Below, one piece after another: positions 36,154-44,573 of a stretch of 64,000 nucleotides of DNA (the stretch's first letter is position 1; every line of letters begins with the position of its first letter). The notes below the pieces were generated by a model, which searched no databases, was not told the DNA's origin, and saw only the letters and a program-made list of their open reading frames with translations. Position numbers and translations under genes: made by a program. Source of the stretch: Sphingobacteriales bacterium. GTDB taxonomy: Bacteria; Bacteroidota; Bacteroidia; Chitinophagales; CAIOSU01. The DNA is taken from contig JAIXOI010000044.1 of the NCBI GenBank assembly GCA_027486795.1, positions 1 through 64,000 on the forward strand, read 5' to 3'.

Positions 36154-36807
36154 TTAAGCATCTAATTTCTTTTTATGAAATTCGAATCGAAAAATAGGCT
36201 CTAAATCTTCAATTTCGTCAACCATACAGCCCAAATCCTTTATTCGGCCATCGGCAAGGCCATACACCCAACCATGCACTTGCAAGCTCCGGGAGGCCCA
36301 TGCCTTCTGCACGATGCTTGTTTTGGCAAGGTTGTGCACCTGTTCAAACACATTAAGCTCTACCAATCTATTAGAGCGCATTTGCATATCGTTAATGGCG
36401 TCAAGTTCGGTTTCGTATTTGGCGTAAACCTCTTTAATGTTTCGCAGCCATTTGTTTACCAAACCATTATTAATTGAACCCATAGCCGCGTTTACTCCAC
36501 CGCAGCCGTAGTGGCCACAAACAATTATGTGCTTTATCTTAAGCACCTCAACGGCATACTGCAGTACGCTCATAAAGTTAAGGTCGGTATGCACTACCAT
36601 GTTAGCAATATTACGGTGCACAAATATCTCGCCAGGCTCGGTATTGGTTATTTCGTTGGCAGGCACACGACTATCGGAGCAGCCCACCCACAAAAATTCA
36701 GGTTGCTGGCCTTTGGCACTATCGCTAAAATAATCTGGGTCAAGGTCTAGTTTCTTTGCGGCCCATTCTTTGTTGTTTTCTATCAGTCTGTTATATGAAG
36801 CTTTCAT
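36154..36807 (-). CDS. can: Beta-class carbonic anhydrase
   Basis: A zinc enzyme interconverting carbon dioxide and bicarbonate, 217 residues. The zinc ligands are visible as Cys43 in WVGCSDSRVPANEI and His99/Cys102 in CGHYGCGGVNAA; the Asp45-Arg47 dyad is intact. No signal peptide, so it is cytoplasmic. The start is 12 bp behind the SulP transporter on the same strand, a clear operon. Transporter plus carbonic anhydrase suggests bicarbonate handling, and SulP members such as BicA transport bicarbonate. Confidence 0.96.
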   Translation of the reverse strand: MKASYNRLIENNKEWAAKKLDLDPDYFSDSAKGQQPEFLWVGCSDSRVPANEITNTEPGEIFVHRNIANMVVHTDLNFMSVLQYAVEVLKIKHIIVCGHYGCGGVNAAMGSINNGLVNKWLRNIKEVYAKYETELDAINDMQMRSNRLVELNVFEQVHNLAKTSIVQKAWASRSLQVHGWVYGLADGRIKDLGCMVDEIEDLEPIFRFEFHKKKLDA

Positions 36808-36819
36808 GGTATCAAGTGT

Positions 36820-38400
36820 TTAATGTCCTTTATTAGGGATAAATCCGTTAAAATCAACGTTTAGTAATTCTACTTTTATATTCCGCTGGTCGGCATTTTC
36901 AAAAAAGTTATAGAGCACTTCCTGCACATCATAGTCTATTTGTACGGTTTTGCTTCCATCAATAACTATGTGGCTGTGATTGGCCAATCCATCTAAAGTG
37001 AGCTGAATGCTGCCCTTATTTAAAAAACTTACATGCTCTGATAGCTCTAATCTAAAAGAGCCATTGTCTAACGTTTTGAAGAAATAAGGTGTTGTATAAT
37101 TGTCTTTGAGAATGTAGAAAAAAGCCACTACCATGCCCACGCCTACACCTACCAGTAAATTGGTTGCAAGCATAACTGCTATAGTAACGATAAAAGGCAC
37201 CAATTGGCGAATACCTAGCTTATACATCTCCTTAAACAACGACACGTTGGCAAGCTTATAACCAACGAGAAGCAACAAACCTGCAAGCCCCGCCTTAGGT
37301 ATAAGATTGAGTACGGTAGGAATAAAAATGGCACAAACCAATAATAACACACCATGAATAATGGCTGACATTTTGGTTTTGGCACCTGAGTTTGCATTTG
37401 CCGAGCTGCGTACAATAACCGCCGTAATGGGCAACCCCCCTATCAAGCCACTCAACATATTGCCTACCCCCTGCGCTTTCAGCTCTTGGTTAGTTGGCGT
37501 ACTGCGCTTGTAGGGGTCCATTTTGTCAGTGGCTTCAACGCTCAAGAGCGACTCAATACTGGCTATGATAGCAATAGTAAATGCTACCTCGTAAACCTTA
37601 AAATTGGCAAGGCCTTTAAAATTGGGAAAGGTAAAAAAGGATGCAAACTCGCTTGGTGACTTTGCCACCGGTAACTGAATCAAATGCCCATCGGCAAGGG
37701 TTAAGCCTGGGCTAAACAGAGCAAATGCTTGATTGAGTAATACACCTAGTATAACAGCCAACAATGCACCCGGTATTATCTTGAAAAACTTGAACTGCTT
37801 TAGTTTTGGGTTATCCCAAACCAATAAAATGAACATAGTTGCCAAGGCAATGATAACGGCCCCAAGCTGGTACTCGTTTATAGCCAACCAAATAACATAA
37901 AGGCCCTCCACAAACTTATTTGATAACGCCTTACCGCTTGGCAGGCTAATGGCTTCGTCTTCCATGGCGGCCAAGTCATAACCTAAAGCATGCGGAAACT
38001 GGGTGATTATTAGGGTAATACCTATACCGGCCAACATACCTTTTATTACCGCCGACGGGAAATAATACCCTACAATACCCGCTTTGGCAAAGCCAAGTAA
38101 TACCTGTAATGCTCCCGCCAAAACTACTGCAACCAAGAAAATGTCAAATTCTTTTAACAATTCAATGGCTCCAAGCACAATTGCAAACAGCCCTGCTGCA
38201 GGACCGCTTACACTTAACGGCGACCCACTGAGCGAGCCAACCACAATACCCCCCACAATGCCCGCAATAAGACCTGCAAACAGAGGGGCGCCCGACGCCA
38301 AGGCTATGCCAAGGCAAAGGGGCAACGCAACTAAAAAGACAACTAACCCAGCAGGGGCATCGCTTTGTAGCTCACTAAACAAACCTTTTGGCGTTATCAT
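36820..38400 (-). CDS. SulP-family anion transporter (carbonic-anhydrase-linked)
   Basis: An inner-membrane transporter of 526 residues from the ATG at 38400; the frame extends to a GTG at 38427. The family signature is GLVVFLVALPLCLGIALASGAPLFAGLIAGIVGG, then SLSGSPLSVSGPAAG in the first repeat and NMLSGLIGGLPITAVIVRSSANANSGAKT in the second. About 14 helices, 7+7 inverted. A C-terminal STAS-like domain (about 435-526) is reduced. The substrate may be bicarbonate, sulfate or chloride; the cotranscribed carbonic anhydrase favours bicarbonate. A paralogue lies at 59254. Confidence 0.93.
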   Translation of the reverse strand: MITPKGLFSELQSDAPAGLVVFLVALPLCLGIALASGAPLFAGLIAGIVGGIVVGSLSGSPLSVSGPAAGLFAIVLGAIELLKEFDIFLVAVVLAGALQVLLGFAKAGIVGYYFPSAVIKGMLAGIGITLIITQFPHALGYDLAAMEDEAISLPSGKALSNKFVEGLYVIWLAINEYQLGAVIIALATMFILLVWDNPKLKQFKFFKIIPGALLAVILGVLLNQAFALFSPGLTLADGHLIQLPVAKSPSEFASFFTFPNFKGLANFKVYEVAFTIAIIASIESLLSVEATDKMDPYKRSTPTNQELKAQGVGNMLSGLIGGLPITAVIVRSSANANSGAKTKMSAIIHGVLLLVCAIFIPTVLNLIPKAGLAGLLLLVGYKLANVSLFKEMYKLGIRQLVPFIVTIAVMLATNLLVGVGVGMVVAFFYILKDNYTTPYFFKTLDNGSFRLELSEHVSFLNKGSIQLTLDGLANHSHIVIDGSKTVQIDYDVQEVLYNFFENADQRNIKVELLNVDFNGFIPNKGH

Positions 38401-38627
38401 TGTACCAAACGATTTAAAGGATGGCACAAAGGCTTGCTAACCAATACAGGCATGGTTAATGAGTGCGCAGGATATAGTTTACCGTAAAATAGAAATAGTA
38501 ATGAATCGGTCAGGAAGACCATGCTCATGTAAAGCTGTATGTTCATGAAGATTTGCTGATGTCGTATGACCATTAATTAAAAAGTAGCACGCTAGCACAA
38601 CTTGTTGTATAGCGAGATTCTGTTCAA

Positions 38628-39005
38628 TCAGCAAAAGTCGGGAGGGGGCATAACGACTGAAAAAACATGGGTCTTTAAGTCAGGAGTATACTTGTAATAA
38701 TTATGCTCAACATCAGAGAAAGTGAGCAGTAGAAAATCAATATCGGTTGTTTCGGTTAAGTGCAGGTCTTCTAGTGTTTCTTCGTTAAGCGAAGTGCTGC
38801 TAGTGGCTGTATTATGCATGTTGGCATAAGTCAAGTCGGATTCGTGGACAAAACCCTCTGCGATCAGCTCTATCAAGCTTTCCGTTAAGTCAGTTTTTAC
38901 ATTTCCAGGATGCATCCACGAAGGAACAAATAACGACATGTTTACCAACTGCACACAAAGCAGAAGGCACATTGCTACATTAAATATGCTCTTATAAACC
39001 TTCAC
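38628..39005 (-). CDS. Small exported or membrane-anchored protein upstream of SulP (copy 1)
   Basis: A protein of 125 residues I do not recognise. One hydrophobic N-terminal segment (about 7-28, IFNVAMCLLLCVQLVNMSLFV) should act as signal or anchor. The middle is acidic (SLNEETLEDLHLTETTDID), and the end is hydrophobic with VEHNYYKYTPDLKTHVFSVVMPPPDFC. It is 227 bp upstream of the SulP gene on the same strand. A small protein of the same build precedes the second SulP gene. A role linked to the transporter is inference. Confidence 0.6.
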   Translation of the reverse strand: MKVYKSIFNVAMCLLLCVQLVNMSLFVPSWMHPGNVKTDLTESLIELIAEGFVHESDLTYANMHNTATSSTSLNEETLEDLHLTETTDIDFLLLTFSDVEHNYYKYTPDLKTHVFSVVMPPPDFC

Positions 39006-39086
39006 CGATATAAAAGTAGGAATAAAGAATTGATAACTGAATTACGGTAATTTAAACATTGAGTGTCCTACAAACGTTTAACGCCA

Positions 39087-40373
39087 CTACTTGACTGCCG
39101 CCTTCTTGGCATCTTTAATTTTTTTACGCGCACGTTTCTTTTGGTCGTGTACCAGTTTTGCTTTACTAATATTCACTAGCATGCGCTTAAAAACAGGACC
39201 CTTTTTGCCTTTAGTGCTGCCATCAACAAAACTATCAAACCACATTTTGGTGTATATAGAGGTATAAAGCGCGCAAGTACCATGCCCAAACTTTTTGCCA
39301 CTGTGCCGCAATTTCACGTTTTGGGCACCGTTGCGCTTCATGGTCTGTTCTGCTTTTAGCGAGTTTTTATAATTGACTTGCTCGTCGCTTTGGCAATAGC
39401 ACAATAGCACCGGCGCTTCGGGTTTCCAGTCGTAAACATCATTTGCCTGCAAGGCCTTGCGGAAAGCAAAACTAGTATCTTCTAAAAAGGCTTTTACTAT
39501 ATCATCGGCAATCATGTCCTTTGGCACAGTGGGCAGCAATTTGTTTATCTCGTTCATAGAATGGTTACCATCAAACAGGGGTGGCAATATGCTATCATAA
39601 GGGGCCTTAAAAAGCGTTCTGCTATCGGCAACAAACTTATAAGCCTCCTGATAAGAATAAATTAAGTAAGGCAAATACCCTGGATGGGAGTATGGCTTAA
39701 ACATTACGGTGCCTTGATCGCCCGAAACATCGTAAGGCCCAGACATAGGTGCCGATGCTGTTACTTTAAATTCGTCTGGAAAATCGCGTTGCATTTTCAA
39801 ATGGGTGGCCATGGCCGCATGGCCACCTTGCGAATAGCCTGTAAGAAACAATTTATCACCCCACGAAACACCTTCTTTTATGTTTAAGGCCTTTACACTT
39901 CGGTACATATCAATGGCCGACAAAGCCTCGGTTTCGGCATGTACGTATAAATGTTTTTGCTCCCCTTTACCTAAGCCAAAATAATCGGGCATCAAAACCG
40001 CATACCCATCGGCCGCAAAACCCACACAAATGCCTTGCTCGCCGCCCAACTTAATTTTTCGCTCTTTTTCTATTCGGGTACCATGGTGGTAGATAACCAA
40101 TGGCAAATCGTTTCGCTTGCCTTGCGGCACAAAGTACAAACCCGATGCCTTTACAGGCGAACCATCAATCCAAGTACTTACGTATATCACCTCATACAAA
40201 TCGACCCCATAATTGACCGGAGCAATAAACTGGGGTATGTTTGCTTTTTTCCAGAAAGCTTTCAGGTCCTCCAAGCTATACGAAGCTACCTTTTCATAGG
40301 AATCGAGATAAGGCTCAATGGCCCATAGTTGAATGCTGAAAAGGCATAACAAAATTGATCCGACGAATTTCAT
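39087..40373 (-). CDS. Exported alpha/beta hydrolase
   Basis: A protein of 428 residues with a signal peptide (MKFVGSILLCLFSIQLWA). Alpha/beta hydrolase core: oxyanion strand PLVIYHHGTRI (about 94-104), nucleophile elbow GYSQGGHAAMA (about 179-189), then LCYCQSDEQVNYKNS holding the likely acid and KFGHGTCALYTS the histidine. It resembles the secreted lipase / prolyl-oligopeptidase-like esterases of Bacteroidota. The C-terminus is strongly basic (KKRARKKIKDAKKAAVK). Substrate unknown. Single gene. Confidence 0.85.
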   Translation of the reverse strand: MKFVGSILLCLFSIQLWAIEPYLDSYEKVASYSLEDLKAFWKKANIPQFIAPVNYGVDLYEVIYVSTWIDGSPVKASGLYFVPQGKRNDLPLVIYHHGTRIEKERKIKLGGEQGICVGFAADGYAVLMPDYFGLGKGEQKHLYVHAETEALSAIDMYRSVKALNIKEGVSWGDKLFLTGYSQGGHAAMATHLKMQRDFPDEFKVTASAPMSGPYDVSGDQGTVMFKPYSHPGYLPYLIYSYQEAYKFVADSRTLFKAPYDSILPPLFDGNHSMNEINKLLPTVPKDMIADDIVKAFLEDTSFAFRKALQANDVYDWKPEAPVLLCYCQSDEQVNYKNSLKAEQTMKRNGAQNVKLRHSGKKFGHGTCALYTSIYTKMWFDSFVDGSTKGKKGPVFKRMLVNISKAKLVHDQKKRARKKIKDAKKAAVK

Positions 40374-40495
40374 GGCTCTTGGAAATGTTTTTCAAGGGTA
40401 AGTGACACTAAAAAGTACTTATAAGACCGTAATTTCAGCAAAATAGTTTGGCTTTGCGTCAAAAAATACAAATCAAGTGTCTTTTGTTTAAAAAA

Positions 40496-41392
40496 CTACA
40501 ACAAAGCCAACAAAGCATCGGCAAACAACCCTGCCGACTGCGGGTACTTCCGCATCCAAAGTTCAGGTTCAATAAGCTCCAGTTCCACTAATGCCAGCTG
40601 GTTATTACTGTCCCACATAACATCTACTCGGGCATAAACAGTCACAGGTCTGCATTGAGCGGTTACATATTCGGCATATTGCACTTCAGCTTCGCTAGCT
40701 TCATACGCATAAACCGTTCCGCCGTGGTCGTCTTGCACCCTAAAGTCGCCAGCTTTAGCACGCTTCAGCACCGAGTGGCTGTATTTACCACCAAATACCA
40801 TATGCGACACCTCGCCATGAGTTTCCACGGTATTCATAAAAGGCTGCAACAGCATGGCTTCCTCGGCTACAAGTTGTTTAAATATAGCTTCGTGGGTAGG
40901 TATCTGCTCTTGGGTCATTCGATAGGTATGCCTTGCTGCGCCTGAAATGGCAGGTTTAATGATCACTTTCTGCCAACCAGTAGCATCCACAAGTTGCTGC
41001 AAGGTTTGGGTCTCTCCTATCTCTATGAACCTTGTAGGCACTATATTTACCCCACGGATGGCCAAATCTTGCAGGTAGTGCTTATCCATGTTCCAGCGAA
41101 GCGTCTCAGTAGGATTGACAAGACGGGTAAGTTGTGACACTTTATTAAGCCAAGCGGCAAACTCCTTTGGCCGATTGAAATAATCCCAAGTGGTGCGCAC
41201 CACGGCCATCTCGGTAGTAGCCCAATCAAAAGTGGGGTTATCCCAACTAGTGCGGTATACACGTAGTCCTTTGGCTTGTAGCGCTTCGGCAATCAATCGG
41301 TCTTCAAGCAATACGTTTTGCACGTATTCGGTGGTACTAGTTGGGTTTTCGTAATCGTGGCAAGTAACTAAGGTTATATCAAAGGCTTTCAT
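40496..41392 (-). CDS. ATP-grasp domain protein (glutathione-synthetase-like)
   Basis: A 298-residue protein starting at the ATG at 41392; the longer frame from 41437 runs into a repeat. N-terminal Rossmann-like part (FDITLVTCHDYENP, then WDNPTFDWATTEMAVVRTTWDYFNRP) and a C-terminal ATP-grasp part (KVIIKPAISGAARHTYRMT, about 143-161, and VDVMWDSNNQLALVELELIEPELWMRKYP, about 255-283). Such enzymes join a carboxylate to an amine or thiol using ATP; the substrate cannot be told. It is not canonical GshB. The promoter is probably leaderless. Confidence 0.88.
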   Translation of the reverse strand: MKAFDITLVTCHDYENPTSTTEYVQNVLLEDRLIAEALQAKGLRVYRTSWDNPTFDWATTEMAVVRTTWDYFNRPKEFAAWLNKVSQLTRLVNPTETLRWNMDKHYLQDLAIRGVNIVPTRFIEIGETQTLQQLVDATGWQKVIIKPAISGAARHTYRMTQEQIPTHEAIFKQLVAEEAMLLQPFMNTVETHGEVSHMVFGGKYSHSVLKRAKAGDFRVQDDHGGTVYAYEASEAEVQYAEYVTAQCRPVTVYARVDVMWDSNNQLALVELELIEPELWMRKYPQSAGLFADALLALL

Positions 41393-41397
41393 GAGGG

Positions 41398-41405
41398 CAA
41401 AGATA
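41398..41405 (-). promoter_or_regulatory. -7 box of the ATP-grasp gene, leaderless
   Basis: The reverse strand reads TATCTTTG, then CCCTC, then the ATG. Five bases between box and start codon imply initiation at or next to the ATG. The nearest TTTG upstream is 23 bp away, inside a CAAAATT array. Confidence 0.5.
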
Positions 41406-41428
41406 AATTTTGTTGCGATGGATAATTT

Positions 41429-41450
41429 CAAATTCAAAATTCAAAATTGG
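41429..41450. repeat. Short CAAAATT array upstream of the ATP-grasp gene
   Basis: CAAATT, CAAAATT, CAAAATT with a 7-bp period. The unit matches the AATTTTG/AATTTGA arrays at 28449 and 465. Confidence 0.7.
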
Positions 41451-41574
41451 GGATGGCCATATTATCAAACAGATAGCAACTAGAATGATTATTGCAAAGG
41501 AAACAATCTTTTGAAGGAGCCATTTGACCTGCCGCTCAGCTTGTAGATTTTGTAAGGTAGTTATGGAAAATGCC

Positions 41575-42864
41575 CTACCCTTTTACCGCAGGCTCTACCT
41601 TCAAATCGACCATGGGTTTATAATACAAACCCAACACCAAAGCGGTGATTACCATAAATGCCCCGAAAATGCCCATAACCCATACGATGTGACCGCTGTG
41701 GTAAAAGAAGGGCAGCATAAATAACACCAAAAACCCAATGCGCATAAGCAAGTTGGTAACCATAAACACACTACCCGTGCGGCCAATCAGTTGATTGGGT
41801 GTATGCTGAAACATGTAAGTAACGCGCATAATGCGCGAGCCAGCATTGGCCAGCCCCAACATAAAGGCAAGGCCAAAAAACACCACCAAATTGGTATTGA
41901 ACGAATAGGTAAAAAACACCACTGCTGCCACCAAATGTAAAATGATAATGGCTTTAGGCGTATTGGTATGCATAAATATTCGCCGTATCATGAGCCCCGC
42001 AAAGAGGCTACCCAGGGCAAAGTATATCTCGTAAGTTGCATATACATCAGGGCCCAGTTTTAAGTGCTCGGCCACATATACCGGTTTCAAGAAAAAATTG
42101 ATGACGATAATAGCGACAAATATATTGCTGGCAAACGTGCCGAATAGCAAAAGCATGGGGTTGCGCTTCAAAAAACTGAACCCAACCTTGATGCGCTGCA
42201 ATATTGGCTCTGGCTCGTAGTTGCGGGTGGCCACCGCTTCGTATTTAACAAAAGCCACCAACCCAAACGCCACGAGATAGGTGGCAGCATCTAGCAGAAA
42301 CACCCGCTCCAGACTCCAGCCCTCAAAGGTAAAGTTTACGGGTATCTCCAAACCAATCAACCGAATAAACCCATCTGTAGAGCCGCCCAGTAATATGGCA
42401 GCCATAGCCCCTGCAATGGCAGTGGTAAACTGGCCCTGTATTTCGATATAGGAGCTTACGCGTCCGTAATCTTTCGGTTCGCTTATTTCTTGTATAAAGG
42501 CATACAGGTTTGGGTAATGGATGTTGTAAATGAGGAACGTACCTGCAAACACCGCCCCTACCGTAAACGCATCCATTTCGCCTGTGAGCATGCCCTTGGT
42601 GGCGGCTACTACCAACATGATACTGCCTGCCACACAAACACCCATGTAAATGCGCTGCCTATTGAACCTGTCGATGAGCGAGCCGCTATACACGCCCCAA
42701 AAGATGGAGATAACCGAAACCAGTAGCATTATTTGGGCAAACAACTGCGGCAACCCTAGCACATTGGTAAAGTGCCACGGTATGGCTATCATACTGATGC
42801 CCTGGGCAAAGCCTGATATACTATTGGCCACAAACAGCAGCCCGATGGCACGTTTATTTCTCAA
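41575..42864 (-). CDS. Major facilitator superfamily transporter
   Basis: An inner-membrane carrier of 429 residues with 12 predicted helices. A TTG start (42862-42864) is used because no ATG precedes the first helix (MRNKRAIGLLFVANSISGFAQ). The MFS loop 2-3 motif is seen as SGSLIDRFNRQRIYMG (about 60-75). The family type is like drug or macrolide efflux (MFS_3), but the substrate is unknown. It is on the same strand as the ATP-grasp gene with a 182-bp gap that holds the latter's own promoter. Confidence 0.9.
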   Translation of the reverse strand: MRNKRAIGLLFVANSISGFAQGISMIAIPWHFTNVLGLPQLFAQIMLLVSVISIFWGVYSGSLIDRFNRQRIYMGVCVAGSIMLVVAATKGMLTGEMDAFTVGAVFAGTFLIYNIHYPNLYAFIQEISEPKDYGRVSSYIEIQGQFTTAIAGAMAAILLGGSTDGFIRLIGLEIPVNFTFEGWSLERVFLLDAATYLVAFGLVAFVKYEAVATRNYEPEPILQRIKVGFSFLKRNPMLLLFGTFASNIFVAIIVINFFLKPVYVAEHLKLGPDVYATYEIYFALGSLFAGLMIRRIFMHTNTPKAIIILHLVAAVVFFTYSFNTNLVVFFGLAFMLGLANAGSRIMRVTYMFQHTPNQLIGRTGSVFMVTNLLMRIGFLVLFMLPFFYHSGHIVWVMGIFGAFMVITALVLGLYYKPMVDLKVEPAVKG

Positions 42865-43017
42865 GGAAGGGATTTTCGCTGGGCGAAATTACGGGATTTT
42901 TGTGGGTCAATAACAGGCGGTAATATCGGCTATGGTAAGTAAGCATTTTTTCGATGCACTTCTCTATCATCAAAAATTCCCTATTTTTAATACCCAACAT
43001 CAACCCGCTACCCCCTC

Positions 43018-44505
43018 ATGAAACACTACACCTTACTAGCCGCACTTTGGCTACTTACGTTTAGCGCTTGCAAAAAAGACGATAACCAAACCGAAACCGA
43101 CCAAACCCTTTACGCCACCTTGGGCACCGATGCGGGCATATACGACCGCGATGGGCGCTTTGTGCTGCTGCGCGGTGTAAACTACAACGTGCTGGGCGAT
43201 TATTGGCAAGCCAACCCAACAGTGCCCGCTACTAAAGCATATGCCAGCAGCGATATGGAGCAAATGGCATCGTATGGGTTTAATTGCGTGCGGTTACTGT
43301 TTAACTGGAGCAAACTAGAGCCTACACCTGGCCAATACGATATGGCTTACATACAAAGCATTAAAATGGCCATTGAAGACGCTGCCCGATATGATATGTA
43401 TGTGCTGCTGGATATGCACCAAGATGCTTGGGGCAAATACATTGCCACGCCTGCCGATACTGTTTGCACACTGCCCAACAAGGGCTGGGACGGCGCACCG
43501 GAATGGGCCACTTACACCGACGGACAATCGACGTGCACGGTGGATGGCTCTCGGGAATCGGCACCGGCAGTAGTAACTGCATGGGGCCATTTCTGGAACA
43601 ATCGCAATGGCATACAAGACAATTGCATAAAAGCTTGGCAAGCCGTGATTGCCGAAACCGCACAATACCAAAACGTGGTTGGCTACGACCTGATAAACGA
43701 ACCCGGCTTTGGCTATGTAACCATAGGAGAGGCCATTGACCAAATTGGTAGTTACTACAACAGGCTTATCACGGCCATCCGCACTACCGAAAGGGCAAAT
43801 GGCAATTTGAGCCACATTATGTTTGTTGAAATGGGTATTGGCCTTGGTGGTTTGGGCAGCATTGTGCTACCGCCTGCTGGTTTTACGTCGGATGAAAATA
43901 TGATTTTTGCCCCGCACTCCTATTTCGAATCCATCGGAAATTTACCCTTTACCATTGAAGATGGCTTTAACCTCTACGATGGGGGCAGTGCATCGTACAA
44001 CACCCATTTCTTTATTGGCGAATGGGGCTTTTTTGGAGACCCTGCCACCGATGCGGCTAAAGTAAAACGCTTTGCTGCTGCCGAAGACAGCTATTTCGTA
44101 GGCTCTACCTGGTGGCAATGGTGCCAAGCACCCGGCGACCCGCACGGCATTAGTTGGGATGGCAATAACTACGGGGCTACATCCATGCATTTGGTTGAGC
44201 TTGATGCATCGGCCAACCTTACCGGCAATACCAACCCTTACTACTTGGATATACTGAGCCGCACGCGCCCCAATGCCATTGTAGGCAAGCCTGTGAGCCT
44301 TACTTCAAACCCTGACACTGGTGAAATGGAGCTAAACGCAACTACCACCGCTGAAGGCGTTACCGAACTGTGGATACCCAACCGTTTTGGCACACCAACC
44401 ATTACGGGCACCAACGCTACCCTAAAAGAACTACGTACCGTAAGCGGCGGCTATATTGCTGAGGTAGCGGTATCAGGTAGTTACAGTATTTTGGTTGGGT
44501 TTTAA
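43018..44505 (+). CDS. GH5-family glycosidase lipoprotein, endoglycosylceramidase-like
   Basis: A protein of 495 residues. The lipoprotein signal is LLAALWLLTFSAC, with cysteine 18. The (beta/alpha)8 domain begins DRDGRFVLLRGVNYNVLGDYW (about 43-63). LLDMHQDAWGKY (130-141), the acid/base Glu228 in YDLINEPGFG and the nucleophile Glu335 in FIGEWGFFG are intact. A small beta domain (about 410-495) follows. The long insertion after DMHQDAW resembles endoglycoceramidases, which release glycans from glycosphingolipids. Other beta-glycosidase activity is equally possible. Single gene. Confidence 0.9.
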   Translation: MKHYTLLAALWLLTFSACKKDDNQTETDQTLYATLGTDAGIYDRDGRFVLLRGVNYNVLGDYWQANPTVPATKAYASSDMEQMASYGFNCVRLLFNWSKLEPTPGQYDMAYIQSIKMAIEDAARYDMYVLLDMHQDAWGKYIATPADTVCTLPNKGWDGAPEWATYTDGQSTCTVDGSRESAPAVVTAWGHFWNNRNGIQDNCIKAWQAVIAETAQYQNVVGYDLINEPGFGYVTIGEAIDQIGSYYNRLITAIRTTERANGNLSHIMFVEMGIGLGGLGSIVLPPAGFTSDENMIFAPHSYFESIGNLPFTIEDGFNLYDGGSASYNTHFFIGEWGFFGDPATDAAKVKRFAAAEDSYFVGSTWWQWCQAPGDPHGISWDGNNYGATSMHLVELDASANLTGNTNPYYLDILSRTRPNAIVGKPVSLTSNPDTGEMELNATTTAEGVTELWIPNRFGTPTITGTNATLKELRTVSGGYIAEVAVSGSYSILVGF

Positions 44506-44573
44506 TTGCCCCATGTTCAACAAGTGGTCTCAGTTTTATTATTATCCATATTTTTGGACAACTTAGCTAACTA

